Positions 18,625 through 27,409 of a stretch of 46,149 nt of DNA are shown piece after piece. Within the stretch, counting starts at the first letter, position 1, and each line of letters begins with the position of its first letter. Both the position numbers and the translations under genes were made by a program. Source of the stretch: Bacillus sp. SM2101 (GTDB lineage: Bacteria > Bacillota > Bacilli > Bacillales > SM2101); the NCBI RefSeq assembly GCF_018588585.1, contig NZ_JAEUFG010000031.1:1-46149 (forward strand), given 5' to 3'. The notes under the pieces are model-generated. The model saw nothing but the letters and a program-made list of their open reading frames with translations. It was not told where the DNA came from and made no database searches.

Positions 18625-20436
18625 ATGGGATTAATAGCGCCAACATATTTGTTATTAAGTATCTTTTTATTAGTAGTTATCGCTTTTTATTTATTTAGAA
18701 AAAAATATCAACAGCAAGTGATTCCATCGACACTGTTATGGCAACAAGTGATGCAAGAGTGGGAAGCATCTAAATGGTGGAGGAGGTTGCAGCGTCACAT
18801 CCTGCTATACCTACAACTGCTAATCCTTTCCATGATTATTATCGCTTTAGCCCAACCGTATTTTAATGATTCAGCAATTGAAGGGGATCACATTGTTATC
18901 GTGGTAGACACATCAGCATCAATGAGTGCTAAAGAAAAAGATGAAAGCCGTATTGATATAGCAAAAAATGAGATTGTAAAAATGATAGATAAATTACAAG
19001 CTCAAAAAGTCACAATTATTGGGTCGGGTAAGAAGCCGGAAATTTTATTATCACAAGATCCGAATAAGCAAAACATCCTTAAAGTGATTAGTGATTTACA
19101 ATTGTCTTATGAGAATGCTAACATTGCTGAAGCAATTCAGTATGGAGCTGCGTTATTAGCAGATGATACAGGTGAAATCCAAGTTTTTTCTGATTCGGTT
19201 TTGGAGGAAGACATAGCTACAATGTTTGTTGACGAGAGGATTGTTGTAAATAACATCGGTACTTCAACAAATAATATTTCTTTAAGATCTTTCGGTGTCG
19301 GTGAAATTGGTGATGAGATAAGGGCGGTTGCGTCAGTAGCAAATGATTCAGCGAGTAAGGTAATATTTACAATAAATATTGAGTCGAATGGTAAGCAATT
19401 GCATACATCAAAGGAAGAAATTGAGCCTAAAACAATACGTGATATTCAAATTCCTCAACTGCCTGAATACGATTATTACAAAGCAACAATTAATGTAAAT
19501 GATGATTATCAGCTCGATAATAGCAGTGTTGCTTTTATGAATATAAATGATGACCCAACCGTCAATCTAATAGGTAATGTGAGTCCATTTATATCTAAAG
19601 CACTCGTCAATATGAGTAAAGAAGTAGTTCAAGCAGACAGTGTTGATGACCTCACAGACAGTGAAGAGGGAGTATATATCGTAAGTAATTTACCTGAGGA
19701 CAAATGGCCCGATGGTCCGTTAATGATTCTGTCACCTACCTTAGGTGGTTCTTATGAAGTAAAAGAAAAAGTACAACTTGAACAAGCAATTGAAGTGAAG
19801 AGTAATGATCCATTATTTCAATTTGTTAACATGAATAATATTTACGTTCAAAATGCGTACCCACTTGAAGGTTTAGGACTATCTACAATTGCATCAAGTG
19901 GTAAAACGGATCTTATTAGTAAGGGCACATATGAAGGACATCCTATTATTTTCTTGTCCATGGATATCGAAGATTCAGATTGGCCTCTACATGCAAGCTT
20001 TCCGATCTTTTTATATAATGCGGTCACTTATTTAACTGAGCAGAATTCTCAACTAGGTTATTTTTCTCCTGGTGAGGTAAGAGACGTTTCTTTATCGACG
20101 GATGCGTCAAGTCGTTCTATTCTTAATGAAGATTATGAAGTAGTGAAGGAAATGACTATGGATGATGGGGTTTTAGCAGTTCCAAATGAACCTGGAATTT
20201 ATAGGTTTATTGAACGCGGTGAAGATGGACAGAAGGAAAAGTTATTTGCAGTCATCTTAGAAGAAAGTGAAAAGAAGATGGTGTCTTCAGAAAGTTTTGT
20301 CTTAGCTGAATCTGACTCTAAAGCTGAAAACAATACAAGCAAACGGCATAATGTCGCTTCATACTGGTTTATATTAATTGCCACTATGATATTAATTGTG
20401 GAATGGGAGGTGTACCGACGTGGGATTAGAGCTTAA
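18625..20436 (+). CDS. BatA-like VWA membrane protein
   Basis: 603 residues. The N-terminal BatA-type membrane module has two helices (about 4-23 and 58-77). A VWA domain with MIDAS motif DTSAS (95-99) follows, then a long extracellular beta-rich part, and a final transmembrane helix (about 577-594, YWFILIATMILIVEW). It starts ATG 18625 after GAGGTGAG. It is probably handled by the MoxR ATPase. The end overlaps the next gene by 17 bases. Confidence 0.88.
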   Translation: MGLIAPTYLLLSIFLLVVIAFYLFRKKYQQQVIPSTLLWQQVMQEWEASKWWRRLQRHILLYLQLLILSMIIIALAQPYFNDSAIEGDHIVIVVDTSASMSAKEKDESRIDIAKNEIVKMIDKLQAQKVTIIGSGKKPEILLSQDPNKQNILKVISDLQLSYENANIAEAIQYGAALLADDTGEIQVFSDSVLEEDIATMFVDERIVVNNIGTSTNNISLRSFGVGEIGDEIRAVASVANDSASKVIFTINIESNGKQLHTSKEEIEPKTIRDIQIPQLPEYDYYKATINVNDDYQLDNSSVAFMNINDDPTVNLIGNVSPFISKALVNMSKEVVQADSVDDLTDSEEGVYIVSNLPEDKWPDGPLMILSPTLGGSYEVKEKVQLEQAIEVKSNDPLFQFVNMNNIYVQNAYPLEGLGLSTIASSGKTDLISKGTYEGHPIIFLSMDIEDSDWPLHASFPIFLYNAVTYLTEQNSQLGYFSPGEVRDVSLSTDASSRSILNEDYEVVKEMTMDDGVLAVPNEPGIYRFIERGEDGQKEKLFAVILEESEKKMVSSESFVLAESDSKAENNTSKRHNVASYWFILIATMILIVEWEVYRRGIRA

Positions 20437-23263
20437 GTATCCTCTCCTGCTCTTACTATTTATACCTGCAATTATGACGATTGTGTTATTTGCGAAAGAC
20501 AAAACACAGCTAGGTAAGATTGAAAAATTGTCTGTTATTACGCTTAGATCGATCATATATACATTATTAATCCTTGCCTTGACGGTACCGACTATATTAT
20601 ACCCAATTAATGGAGTGACGACTGTATTTGTCGTCGATCGTTCTGCAAGTGTTGGCCAACAAGAAAATAAGATGGTTGGGGCTGTGGAGGATGCGGTAGA
20701 TAAGAAGGAAGTAGAGGACCGCTATGGTATCGTATCTGTTGCTGATAATGCATCTGTAGTTCGTTCCATATCAGAAAAACCGTTAAATACGACGCAGTTG
20801 CCTGTTATGGAAAAAACAAATTATACAAATCTAGCAGAAGGTATTCAACTCGCTTCGTCTATGCTGTCAAATGCAGGAGGCAGGGTTGTAGTATTAACAG
20901 ACGGGAATGAAAACGTAGGTGATGCTTTGCAGGCTACGAAATTTGCAGCTCAACAAGGTATAGAAATTGATGTAATGCCATTTGCACCGGCAACTAAAAC
21001 TGATGTAGCGATAGAAAGCCTTGAAGTACCATCTACATTATATGTAGGGGAGCAAGCAAAGCTAAGTATAGATATAGAAAGTAATCAAGATTTGAATGCT
21101 ACTCTACAAATCACGAAAAACAATGAACAAATTATTAGTGAAAAGATTGATGTAAAGCAAGGAAGAAACAGTTATTCTTTTTCACATATCGTAGATTCTA
21201 CTACATTGCATTCATATAAAGCAGAAATCATTGCAGAAGGTGATGAAGTACAACAAAATAATGCTGCCCATGCAGTTGCTAGCGTAAAAGGAACACCAAC
21301 TATTTTGATCGTTGAAGGCAACGAAGGTGATGCGGATAATTTAGCAAACGCGATTAATTCAGCCAGCTTGAATATAGTAGAAACAAAACCAGAGTTATTG
21401 CCTACCAATATTGCTGCTTTGCTACAATATGACTCAATCGTCTTTGCTAATGTTTCAGCTACAAAGGTCAGCCAATTACAAATGGAAATGATTAAAACGG
21501 CTGTAAATGATTTCGGTGTTGGCTTCATCATGACAGGTGGAATGGAAAGCTTCGGTCTTGGTGGATATTTTAAAACACCGATTGAGGATATTCTTCCTGT
21601 GGATATGGAGCTTAAAGGTAAACAAGAAATGCCGTCCTTAGGAATGGCTATTGTGTTAGATCGTTCAGGAAGTATGGCAGGTTATAAAATGGACCTTGCT
21701 AAAGAAGCTGCTGCACGAACGGTTGAATTATTAAGAGATAAAGATACTCTTGGTTTTATCGCATTTGACGACAAACCATGGCAAATTGTTGAAACTGCAC
21801 CCCTAGATGATAAACAAGAGGTAGTAGATAGTATTCGTTCAATTCAGGAAGGTGGAGGGACAGCTATTTTTCCCGCTTTACAGCAAGCGTATGAACAATT
21901 AACTCCTCTAGAGTTAAAACGAAAACACATCATTTTATTAACAGACGGTCAATCTGCAACGAATGCTGACTATAACTCATTAATATCTGATGGATTAAAT
22001 GACAATATTACGATTTCGACTGTTGCAATTGGCTCAGATGCAGACCGAAGATTACTTGAATCTCTAGCAATGGAAGGAAATGGGCGTTTCTACGATGTCG
22101 CTGATGCCTCAACAATTCCTAGTATATTGTCTAGAGAAACGGCTTTGACTACTAGAACATACATTGAAGATAATCCTTTTTATCCTACACCAATTGCAGG
22201 TACAAGTGTATCGCAATTGTTTGGCGAGGGCATTCCGAAAATGAATGCTTATATTGCGACGACAGAAAAGGGAAGGGCTGAAACAGTTCTTACATCTGAA
22301 AAGGGTGACCCAGTGCTAACTCGTTGGAAATCCGGTTTAGGTAAAACAATAGCTTGGACGTCTGATCTAAAAGGTGAATGGGCAGGAGCTTGGCCAGCAT
22401 GGAATGAGTGGCCTGTTATGTGGAATGATCTAATTACATGGACGTTACCTACATTTCAACAGGATGCATATGATGTTGTTCAAACTACAAATGGCAAAGA
22501 AGTAGTACTAACGATTGAATCAGCCGACACAGATTTATTGCCATTAGAGAGCAAGCTTGTGGACGACCAGGGTTCAGAGGTTGATGCAGAGGTACGTAGT
22601 ATAGCTCCAGGAAAGTATGAAATGAGCTTTACTGCTGAACCTGGAATTCATTATTTGCAATTAATGAAGCGTGAAGGAGAAGAAATTAAGAGTACTTTTA
22701 ACAAAGCTATAGTAGTTCCATATTCAAAAGAGTTTGAAGTAAAAAAAGAAAATGATCCATTACTTCAAGACATTGTAACGGTTGGGAATGGTAAGGTAAT
22801 AGAAAGTCCTGAACATGCATTTCGAGCGTTAACAAATAAAAATGTGAAAAAGCAAACGATTGAAGAATTATTATTGTTGCTAGCCTTCTTCCTTTTTATT
22901 ATAGAAATTGCTATAAGAAGATTTGGTATACAGCCGCTTATTGCCAAGGTAGCTACCATGCGCTCAAACCATCAGCATGAAGCTGCTGCCAAAAATGAAA
23001 AAATAGAAAAAACGTTCGGAAGATTACAAGAAAAGAAAAAGGTATCTACACATCGTATTCATCAAGTAGAGACTAAAATGACTATTGATAAAAATGTAAC
23101 AAAGAACGTTAGTAACAAGCCTATTTCTAACGTTAAGCAAAAGGATAATAAGATTCTCAAAAATAATGGTGATAATAAGGCGAACAGTAAAGTTGATCAA
23201 ACCGATGATCATGAGGCTCGGCTAGATCGATTATTAAAAGCAAAAAATAAAAGACGTCGTTAA
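20420..23263 (+). CDS. Large VWA / glutamine-amidotransferase-like membrane protein
   Basis: 947 residues. Two N-terminal membrane helices precede a first VWA-like domain with DRSAS (73-77). Then come a bacterial Ig-like stretch, an amidotransferase-like Rossmann domain (about 293-397, TPTILIVEGNEGDADN to GFIMTGGMESFGLGGY), a second VWA domain with a full DRSGS MIDAS motif (414-418), a C-terminal beta domain, a transmembrane helix near residue 830 and a long basic/Asn-rich cytoplasmic tail. The start is GTG 20420, because GGGAGG (20404-20409) lies 10 bases before it; a TTG at 20396 lacks a site. It is the last gene of the operon. Confidence 0.88.
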   Translation: MGLELKYPLLLLLFIPAIMTIVLFAKDKTQLGKIEKLSVITLRSIIYTLLILALTVPTILYPINGVTTVFVVDRSASVGQQENKMVGAVEDAVDKKEVEDRYGIVSVADNASVVRSISEKPLNTTQLPVMEKTNYTNLAEGIQLASSMLSNAGGRVVVLTDGNENVGDALQATKFAAQQGIEIDVMPFAPATKTDVAIESLEVPSTLYVGEQAKLSIDIESNQDLNATLQITKNNEQIISEKIDVKQGRNSYSFSHIVDSTTLHSYKAEIIAEGDEVQQNNAAHAVASVKGTPTILIVEGNEGDADNLANAINSASLNIVETKPELLPTNIAALLQYDSIVFANVSATKVSQLQMEMIKTAVNDFGVGFIMTGGMESFGLGGYFKTPIEDILPVDMELKGKQEMPSLGMAIVLDRSGSMAGYKMDLAKEAAARTVELLRDKDTLGFIAFDDKPWQIVETAPLDDKQEVVDSIRSIQEGGGTAIFPALQQAYEQLTPLELKRKHIILLTDGQSATNADYNSLISDGLNDNITISTVAIGSDADRRLLESLAMEGNGRFYDVADASTIPSILSRETALTTRTYIEDNPFYPTPIAGTSVSQLFGEGIPKMNAYIATTEKGRAETVLTSEKGDPVLTRWKSGLGKTIAWTSDLKGEWAGAWPAWNEWPVMWNDLITWTLPTFQQDAYDVVQTTNGKEVVLTIESADTDLLPLESKLVDDQGSEVDAEVRSIAPGKYEMSFTAEPGIHYLQLMKREGEEIKSTFNKAIVVPYSKEFEVKKENDPLLQDIVTVGNGKVIESPEHAFRALTNKNVKKQTIEELLLLLAFFLFIIEIAIRRFGIQPLIAKVATMRSNHQHEAAAKNEKIEKTFGRLQEKKKVSTHRIHQVETKMTIDKNVTKNVSNKPISNVKQKDNKILKNNGDNKANSKVDQTDDHEARLDRLLKAKNKRRR

Positions 23264-23378
23264 TTGTGACAATTTAGTGTCTGTGATATTTCTTTCTTTA
23301 CGTTTAATAGTACAATATACTATCTTTAATGTTGGAGTATGGTGTATTTTTCTATTATAATCAAAATGGTTGAAAAAA

Positions 23379-23411
23379 TTGACTGTATGAGATGGGCATT
23401 TTTACAGTCAA
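23379..23411 (+). promoter_or_regulatory. Hairpin in the leader of the SCO1-like gene
   Basis: TTGACTGTA (23379-23387) and TACAGTCAA (23403-23411) are exact inverted copies with a 15-nt loop, ending 5 bases before the ribosome site GAAAGGA (23417-23423). It may control mRNA stability or translation. TTGACT could alternatively be read as a -35 box. Confidence 0.4.
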
Positions 23412-23433
23412 TGCGAAGAAAGGAACAAATTGT

Positions 23434-24027
23434 ATGACAAAAAAATATCTTGTACTTATCACAATGTCATTATTATTTATCCTAGCTGGATGCGGGAATG
23501 CTGAATCAGATAAGGCTGCAATACCTAATCAAGTGAAATATCCTGTTGAAGATTTTACTTTTACTGACCAAAATGGCGAGCCATTTGGGCTTAATGATTT
23601 AGAAGGGAAAATCTGGGTAGCTGATTTTATTTTTACTAGTTGTACGACAGTATGCTCTCCGATGACTGCAAATATGGCAAGGTTACAACGTATGTTAGAA
23701 GAGGAAGGAATAGAAGGCATTGAATTCGTATCCTTTAGCGTAGACCCTGAAGTGGATGCCCCCGAAATACTAGAGGAATATGGGACGAAGTTTGATGCGA
23801 ATTTTGACAACTGGCATTTTTTAACTGGTTATGAGCAAGGTTTTATCGAAGAGTTTGCAAAAAGTAACTTTAAGACATATGTCCAAAAGCCGAAAAATGA
23901 AGATCAAGTTATACATGGTATCGACTTTTATTTAATTGATCAAACCGGTACAATTATCAAGTATTATTCAGGAGTAACAGATACACCATATGACGAAATC
24001 GTTTCGCATATTAAAGTGCTGCAATAG
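23434..24027 (+). CDS. SCO1/SenC family lipoprotein (YpmQ-like)
   Basis: 197 residues. A lipoprotein signal with lipobox LAG-C (Cys20) leads a thioredoxin-fold domain with the copper-binding CxxxC motif FTSCTTVC (Cys70, Cys74) and the distal His161 in VIHGIDFYLID. The Cys-Cys-His set is complete, so it can bind copper. SCO proteins help assemble the Cu-A centre of cytochrome c oxidase on the outer membrane face. ATG 23434 has the proper ribosome site. Followed by ypmR and ypmS as in B. subtilis, where ypmQ encodes the SCO1 homologue. Confidence 0.93.
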   Translation: MTKKYLVLITMSLLFILAGCGNAESDKAAIPNQVKYPVEDFTFTDQNGEPFGLNDLEGKIWVADFIFTSCTTVCSPMTANMARLQRMLEEEGIEGIEFVSFSVDPEVDAPEILEEYGTKFDANFDNWHFLTGYEQGFIEEFAKSNFKTYVQKPKNEDQVIHGIDFYLIDQTGTIIKYYSGVTDTPYDEIVSHIKVLQ

Positions 24028-24056
24028 ATTAAGGGTGTATTAGTAAATATTAACAT

Positions 24057-24095
24057 AACGTCGATGGTTCATTTTATGGGTCATCGACGTTTTTG
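24057..24095 (+). terminator. Rho-independent terminator after the SCO1-like gene
   Basis: AACGTCGATG (24057-24066) pairs perfectly with CATCGACGTT (24082-24091), followed by a T-run. Confidence 0.88.
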
Positions 24096-24296
24096 ATTAA
24101 CCTACAATTTAGGGATGAATAAATTTAAGTTGTATTCCAGAAAAAGAAGGAATTTGTCTTGTCCATGTCAAAGTAAATAAGACCTTCCTACATTCCTAAA
24201 TTACCAATAATTTTTCATATGAATGCTACATGTTACAAATTACAAGTCATAAACTAATGATACTTAACCTATATCGTAAAGCTTGAGGGTGTTGTC

Positions 24297-25085
24297 ATGA
24301 AATTCAGGTTTTGGATAGTATGTATTAGTTGCTGCTTGTTATTAGGAAATGATCATACTTATGCAGAGATGAGTGAAGCAGATGTAATAAAGTATGAAGC
24401 AAGAAGAGTAAAAGCCGCGTCAAATGGCGTTGTTTCTCTCGTTGCACTTGGAGACTCTGTAACAAAAGGTGTTGGAGATAGCTCTGGAATGGGTGGGTAT
24501 CCTGGCTTTTTGAAGGAATTATTAACAAAGGAAAGTTATGTACATAAAGTTACAGTGAATAATTTCGGTAAAAGAGGCTTGCGTAGTTCGCAATTATTAG
24601 AGCTCGTTAAACAAAATGAGATTATTCACTCTTTAAAGAATGCAGATATAGTGGTAGCTTCGATAGGTGGCAATGATATTATGAAGGTGGTTCGTGATAA
24701 CTATTTCGAGCTCACTATTCCGATGTTCGATAAGCAGCAACAAAACTATGAAAAAAATATAGGTGAAATATTAGCAGCAATAAGAAGTGAAAACCCTTTT
24801 TGCATTATCGTGATCATTGGGCTATATAATCCATTTAGTGTTTGGTTTGATAATTTGGAAGAAATAAATATAATTATGCGAAAATGGGATGAAGTAAGCA
24901 AACAAATTGCTTTGGGCCACAAACAGACCCTTTTTGTGGAAATTGGAGATTTATTTGAAAAAAATACGAAAGCGTTACTAAATAATGATTATTTTCATCC
25001 CAATACAGTGGGGTATCAACTAATTGCAGAAAGAGTGTATGATAGCTTAAAACAACGCTATCAACAATTTCAAAGAAATTTCTAA
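24297..25085 (+). CDS. ypmR: SGNH/GDSL-type hydrolase (YpmR-like)
   Basis: 262 residues with a signal peptide (FRFWIVCISCCLLLG, to about residue 23) and all four SGNH blocks: catalytic Ser in ALGDSVTKG, Gly block GKRGLRSSQL, Asn block IGGNDIM, and the Asp-His pair in NDYFHPNTVGY. It is an exported lipase/acylhydrolase-type enzyme; the natural substrate is unknown. It is followed after 25 bases by ypmS, matching the B. subtilis ypmR-ypmS order. ATG 24297 follows a GAGGGTG site. Confidence 0.9.
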   Translation: MKFRFWIVCISCCLLLGNDHTYAEMSEADVIKYEARRVKAASNGVVSLVALGDSVTKGVGDSSGMGGYPGFLKELLTKESYVHKVTVNNFGKRGLRSSQLLELVKQNEIIHSLKNADIVVASIGGNDIMKVVRDNYFELTIPMFDKQQQNYEKNIGEILAAIRSENPFCIIVIIGLYNPFSVWFDNLEEINIIMRKWDEVSKQIALGHKQTLFVEIGDLFEKNTKALLNNDYFHPNTVGYQLIAERVYDSLKQRYQQFQRNF

Positions 25086-25110
25086 GCTAAAATTTAAGTA
25101 AGTAGGGATT

Positions 25111-25701
25111 ATGATGAAAGAACATTATTGGAAGTGGCTTTTTTTAGGACTATTGACAATAAATATAATTGTTGTTTTTTATGTTAGTTATTTAATCATG
25201 CAGTCGGATGATCATGTCCGATTAGAAGAACGATCTACAACAGATGATGAATATTCTGAATTTTTGATAAGAACGAACAAACAAGAACTTAATGAATTAA
25301 TCAACTATAACATTAAAAAACAATCGAAAGATCAACCAATTGAATACGAGGTGATCTTAGGAGAAACTGTTGAGTTAATAGGAACGGTTTCAATGTTTGG
25401 GAAAAAAATAAATATGGTAATGGACTTTATTCCCGATCTGCAGGAAGATGGTACGATTGTTTTACAACAACAATCAATGTCAGTTGGGAACCTCAAAATA
25501 CCAGTATCCGCTATATTAAAATATATTAGTGACCACTATCCTATACCAGATTGGATTACTATTCAGCCTTCTCAGAAGCTTATAAATGTTAACTTTAACG
25601 AATTACAGATAGATGATGAAGGAATGAAAATGAAGTTTAATAAATTTGACTTAGCAAATGATCATATTGAGATGGTTTTATTATTTCCAGCTATAAAATA
25701 A
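25111..25701 (+). CDS. ypmS: YpmS family protein (DUF2140)
   Basis: 196 residues, with one N-terminal transmembrane helix (about 8-30) and an extracellular domain. The closing segment INVNFNELQIDDEGMKMKFN and the start of the domain (TNKQELNELINYNIKK) match YpmS, a conserved Bacillaceae envelope protein of unknown function. It directly follows ypmR and is probably co-transcribed with it. Confidence 0.85.
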   Translation: MMKEHYWKWLFLGLLTINIIVVFYVSYLIMQSDDHVRLEERSTTDDEYSEFLIRTNKQELNELINYNIKKQSKDQPIEYEVILGETVELIGTVSMFGKKINMVMDFIPDLQEDGTIVLQQQSMSVGNLKIPVSAILKYISDHYPIPDWITIQPSQKLINVNFNELQIDDEGMKMKFNKFDLANDHIEMVLLFPAIK

Positions 25702-25734
25702 GTGTAGTATCGAAACTCACTTGTCACAAATTGC

Positions 25735-25898
25735 TAAAGGTTATTTTCGTAAACATTGAATTGTTATCAAAGAAGTACTTATAAAAAGTGTTTTACATTG
25801 TTAGTCCTCAATATACAGTAGAAAAGCTGCTACGCACTCTAATGTGTAGGGATTACTTCTTAATATGAAAAACATCAATCAATGCGAAAGCAGCCTTA
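25735..25898 (-). repeat. Dispersed short repeat element, copy 8
   Basis: The plus-strand left end TAAAGGTTATTTTCGTAAAC and the right end TGCGAAAGCAGCCTTA are imperfect terminal inverted repeats about 160 bp apart. The interior carries CACTCTAATGT, also seen in copy 1. No coding potential is seen. It fills most of the gap between ypmS and the next small gene. Confidence 0.55.
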
Positions 25899-26000
25899 TT
25901 AAAGAAATTTTAGTGCAACCCCCATAAACTGCAAAATATTAGTCGAAACATATGTTAAAGAGTAAATCGACGATATTTTATATTGGAGGGAGCTTGGAAG

Positions 26001-26189
26001 ATGCAAGTAAAAGGACAATTCCACAATTATATGCAAGGAACGTTTAATGACATCATTGCAGAAATAGATAAGTTAGCAAATTTTGCGAAAAATCCAAATG
26101 TACTTAATGAGATAGAAATTGAGAAATTAGAACTGAGTTTAAAGCAAAATGTTAAAGCCATTGAATATTTAACAACAGAACAACAATGA
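26001..26189 (+). CDS. Small hypothetical protein
   Basis: 62 residues, not recognised: MQVKGQFHNYMQGTFNDI opening, then a Glu/Leu/Ile-rich helical part, ending in TTEQQ. There is no signal peptide or membrane helix; it is acidic and probably all-alpha. ATG 26001 has the ribosome site GGAGGGAG (25985-25992) 8 bases upstream, a strong sign that it is real. It is followed by a strong hairpin terminator. It stands where B. subtilis has the small gene ypmT, but that protein is membrane-bound as I recall, so I do not equate them. Confidence 0.7.
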   Translation: MQVKGQFHNYMQGTFNDIIAEIDKLANFAKNPNVLNEIEIEKLELSLKQNVKAIEYLTTEQQ

Positions 26190-26212
26190 AATCTTCCTTC
26201 ATATTCAAGGTT

Positions 26213-26264
26213 TATGAACAACAATAGGTGGGGAATTTACCCCACCTATCATTTATTGTTGTCT
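26213..26264. terminator. Strong bidirectional-type hairpin
   Basis: ATAGGTGGGG (26224-26233) pairs perfectly with CCCCACCTAT (26240-26249), with an outer AACAACAAT/ATTGTTGT extension. It is placed after the small gene ending at 26189. Confidence 0.8.
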
Positions 26265-26479
26265 TCATTTGTAAAAGGTTTTGTTACAATCTGTGTTGCT
26301 TATATTTTTGCATATGTCGCTAAAAGGTTAATTTTCCGATCATTAACATAGAAAAAATAGTGACATGAAATCCATTAGTAAACAAATGGCTTAAAAAATT
26401 TAATTAAAACCCCGTACATGACCGTTCATTTCTTCCCTTACTTTTCTACTAATAGTGTAAGAGAGTATGCCCAAACAAA

Positions 26480-26593
26480 CTAGTTATTTTTTAAACGCCG
26501 TACTTCATCTTCCAATTGGTTTATCCGCCTGTTTAACCGATAAAAAATTGGAGCATATACAATCGCAATAAAGATAACAATACCCCAAGACAA
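26480..26593 (-). CDS. Small membrane protein, 37 residues
   Basis: On the minus strand a TTG start at 26593 is preceded by AAAGGTG at proper spacing. The 37-residue product begins MSWGIVIFIAIVYAPIFY (one transmembrane helix) and continues into a heptad-rich charged tail (RLNRRINQLEDEVRRLKNN) that looks like a coiled coil. Helix plus short cytoplasmic coiled coil is a common design of Bacillus small regulatory membrane peptides. Not recognised as a named family. It lies alone in an otherwise empty gap. Confidence 0.6.
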   Translation of the reverse strand: MSWGIVIFIAIVYAPIFYRLNRRINQLEDEVRRLKNN

Positions 26594-26729
26594 GTATCAT
26601 CACACCTTTGTTAATTTTTTGTATCATTATAGCATTACTACCGAATGATGCCAATATGTGTAACTGCTAAGCAATTTATAGGATTAAAAATAATCATATA
26701 ATTTTCTGATTTTCTAATAGGGATTTTAT

Positions 26730-27128
26730 TTACCTAGTTATTGAATTGTCATGAAGAAAAGAGGCAACATTACCTTTATTATTTTCAACCCATACTATCG
26801 TCTCTAATAGACTATCGTACATATGCTGCTTCATTTCCTCATATTTGGATGTTGACATAATACACGTAACAGTACCGTCACCGTTATCATTTATCTCAAT
26901 AATCCCATCAGAAGCTATTAATTCAATCTCATTTTCTAGGAATAATGCAATTGGTAATGTTATTTCTACATGTAGTGATCCTTTGTTCAGGTCAACCGGA
27001 TCTTTTTCAGCTCCTGATATCACAACTTCTGTTACATTGTTTTTCTCTGACTTTGATTCATCCGATTGACTACTACAAGAAGATAAATAAATGAGAATCA
27101 TAGCAAGGTATAATAACTTTTTTCTAAT
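26730..27128 (-). CDS. Putative lipoprotein with a non-ATG start
   Basis: About 132 residues if started at ATT 27128. From there the sequence reads [M]RKKLLYLAMILIYLSSC, a textbook lipoprotein signal with the lipid-carrying Cys at 18. The ribosome site AAAAGGAGG (27139-27147) lies 10 bases upstream. The first in-frame ATG (27101) would cut away the basic residues of the signal and has no site. The mature part is acidic with a beta-rich centre (VEITLPIALFLENEIE, DNGDGTVTCIM). The family is not recognised. Confidence 0.65.
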   Translation of the reverse strand: MRKKLLYLAMILIYLSSCSSQSDESKSEKNNVTEVVISGAEKDPVDLNKGSLHVEITLPIALFLENEIELIASDGIIEINDNGDGTVTCIMSTSKYEEMKQHMYDSLLETIVWVENNKGNVASFLHDNSITR

Positions 27129-27148
27129 GACTTCAATACCTCCTTTTT

Positions 27149-27409
27149 AATTAGTGCATCTTACAATAATGACATAGGTCGTATTTGTTATATTTTCTTG
27201 TGAAAAGGACCTATCAATACGAAAATAGTTCAAGACTTAGAGCTAAACAAAATTATTGACCTCTAACTATTAAGGAGAAGTTACGTCATATATCATTTAA
27301 TAATCGTAGAAAAACTCGATAATCGCTTTATTTTTACAAGCTTAATCTTTTGCATTTTCTTATAAAAAAAATGTATTATCAGTTACATACAATTGAAAGG
27401 TGTGATTAG
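27149..27409. other. Divergent intergenic region before msrAB
   Basis: No gene is seen. It must carry promoters for the minus-strand lipoprotein and for msrAB. Confidence 0.4.
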
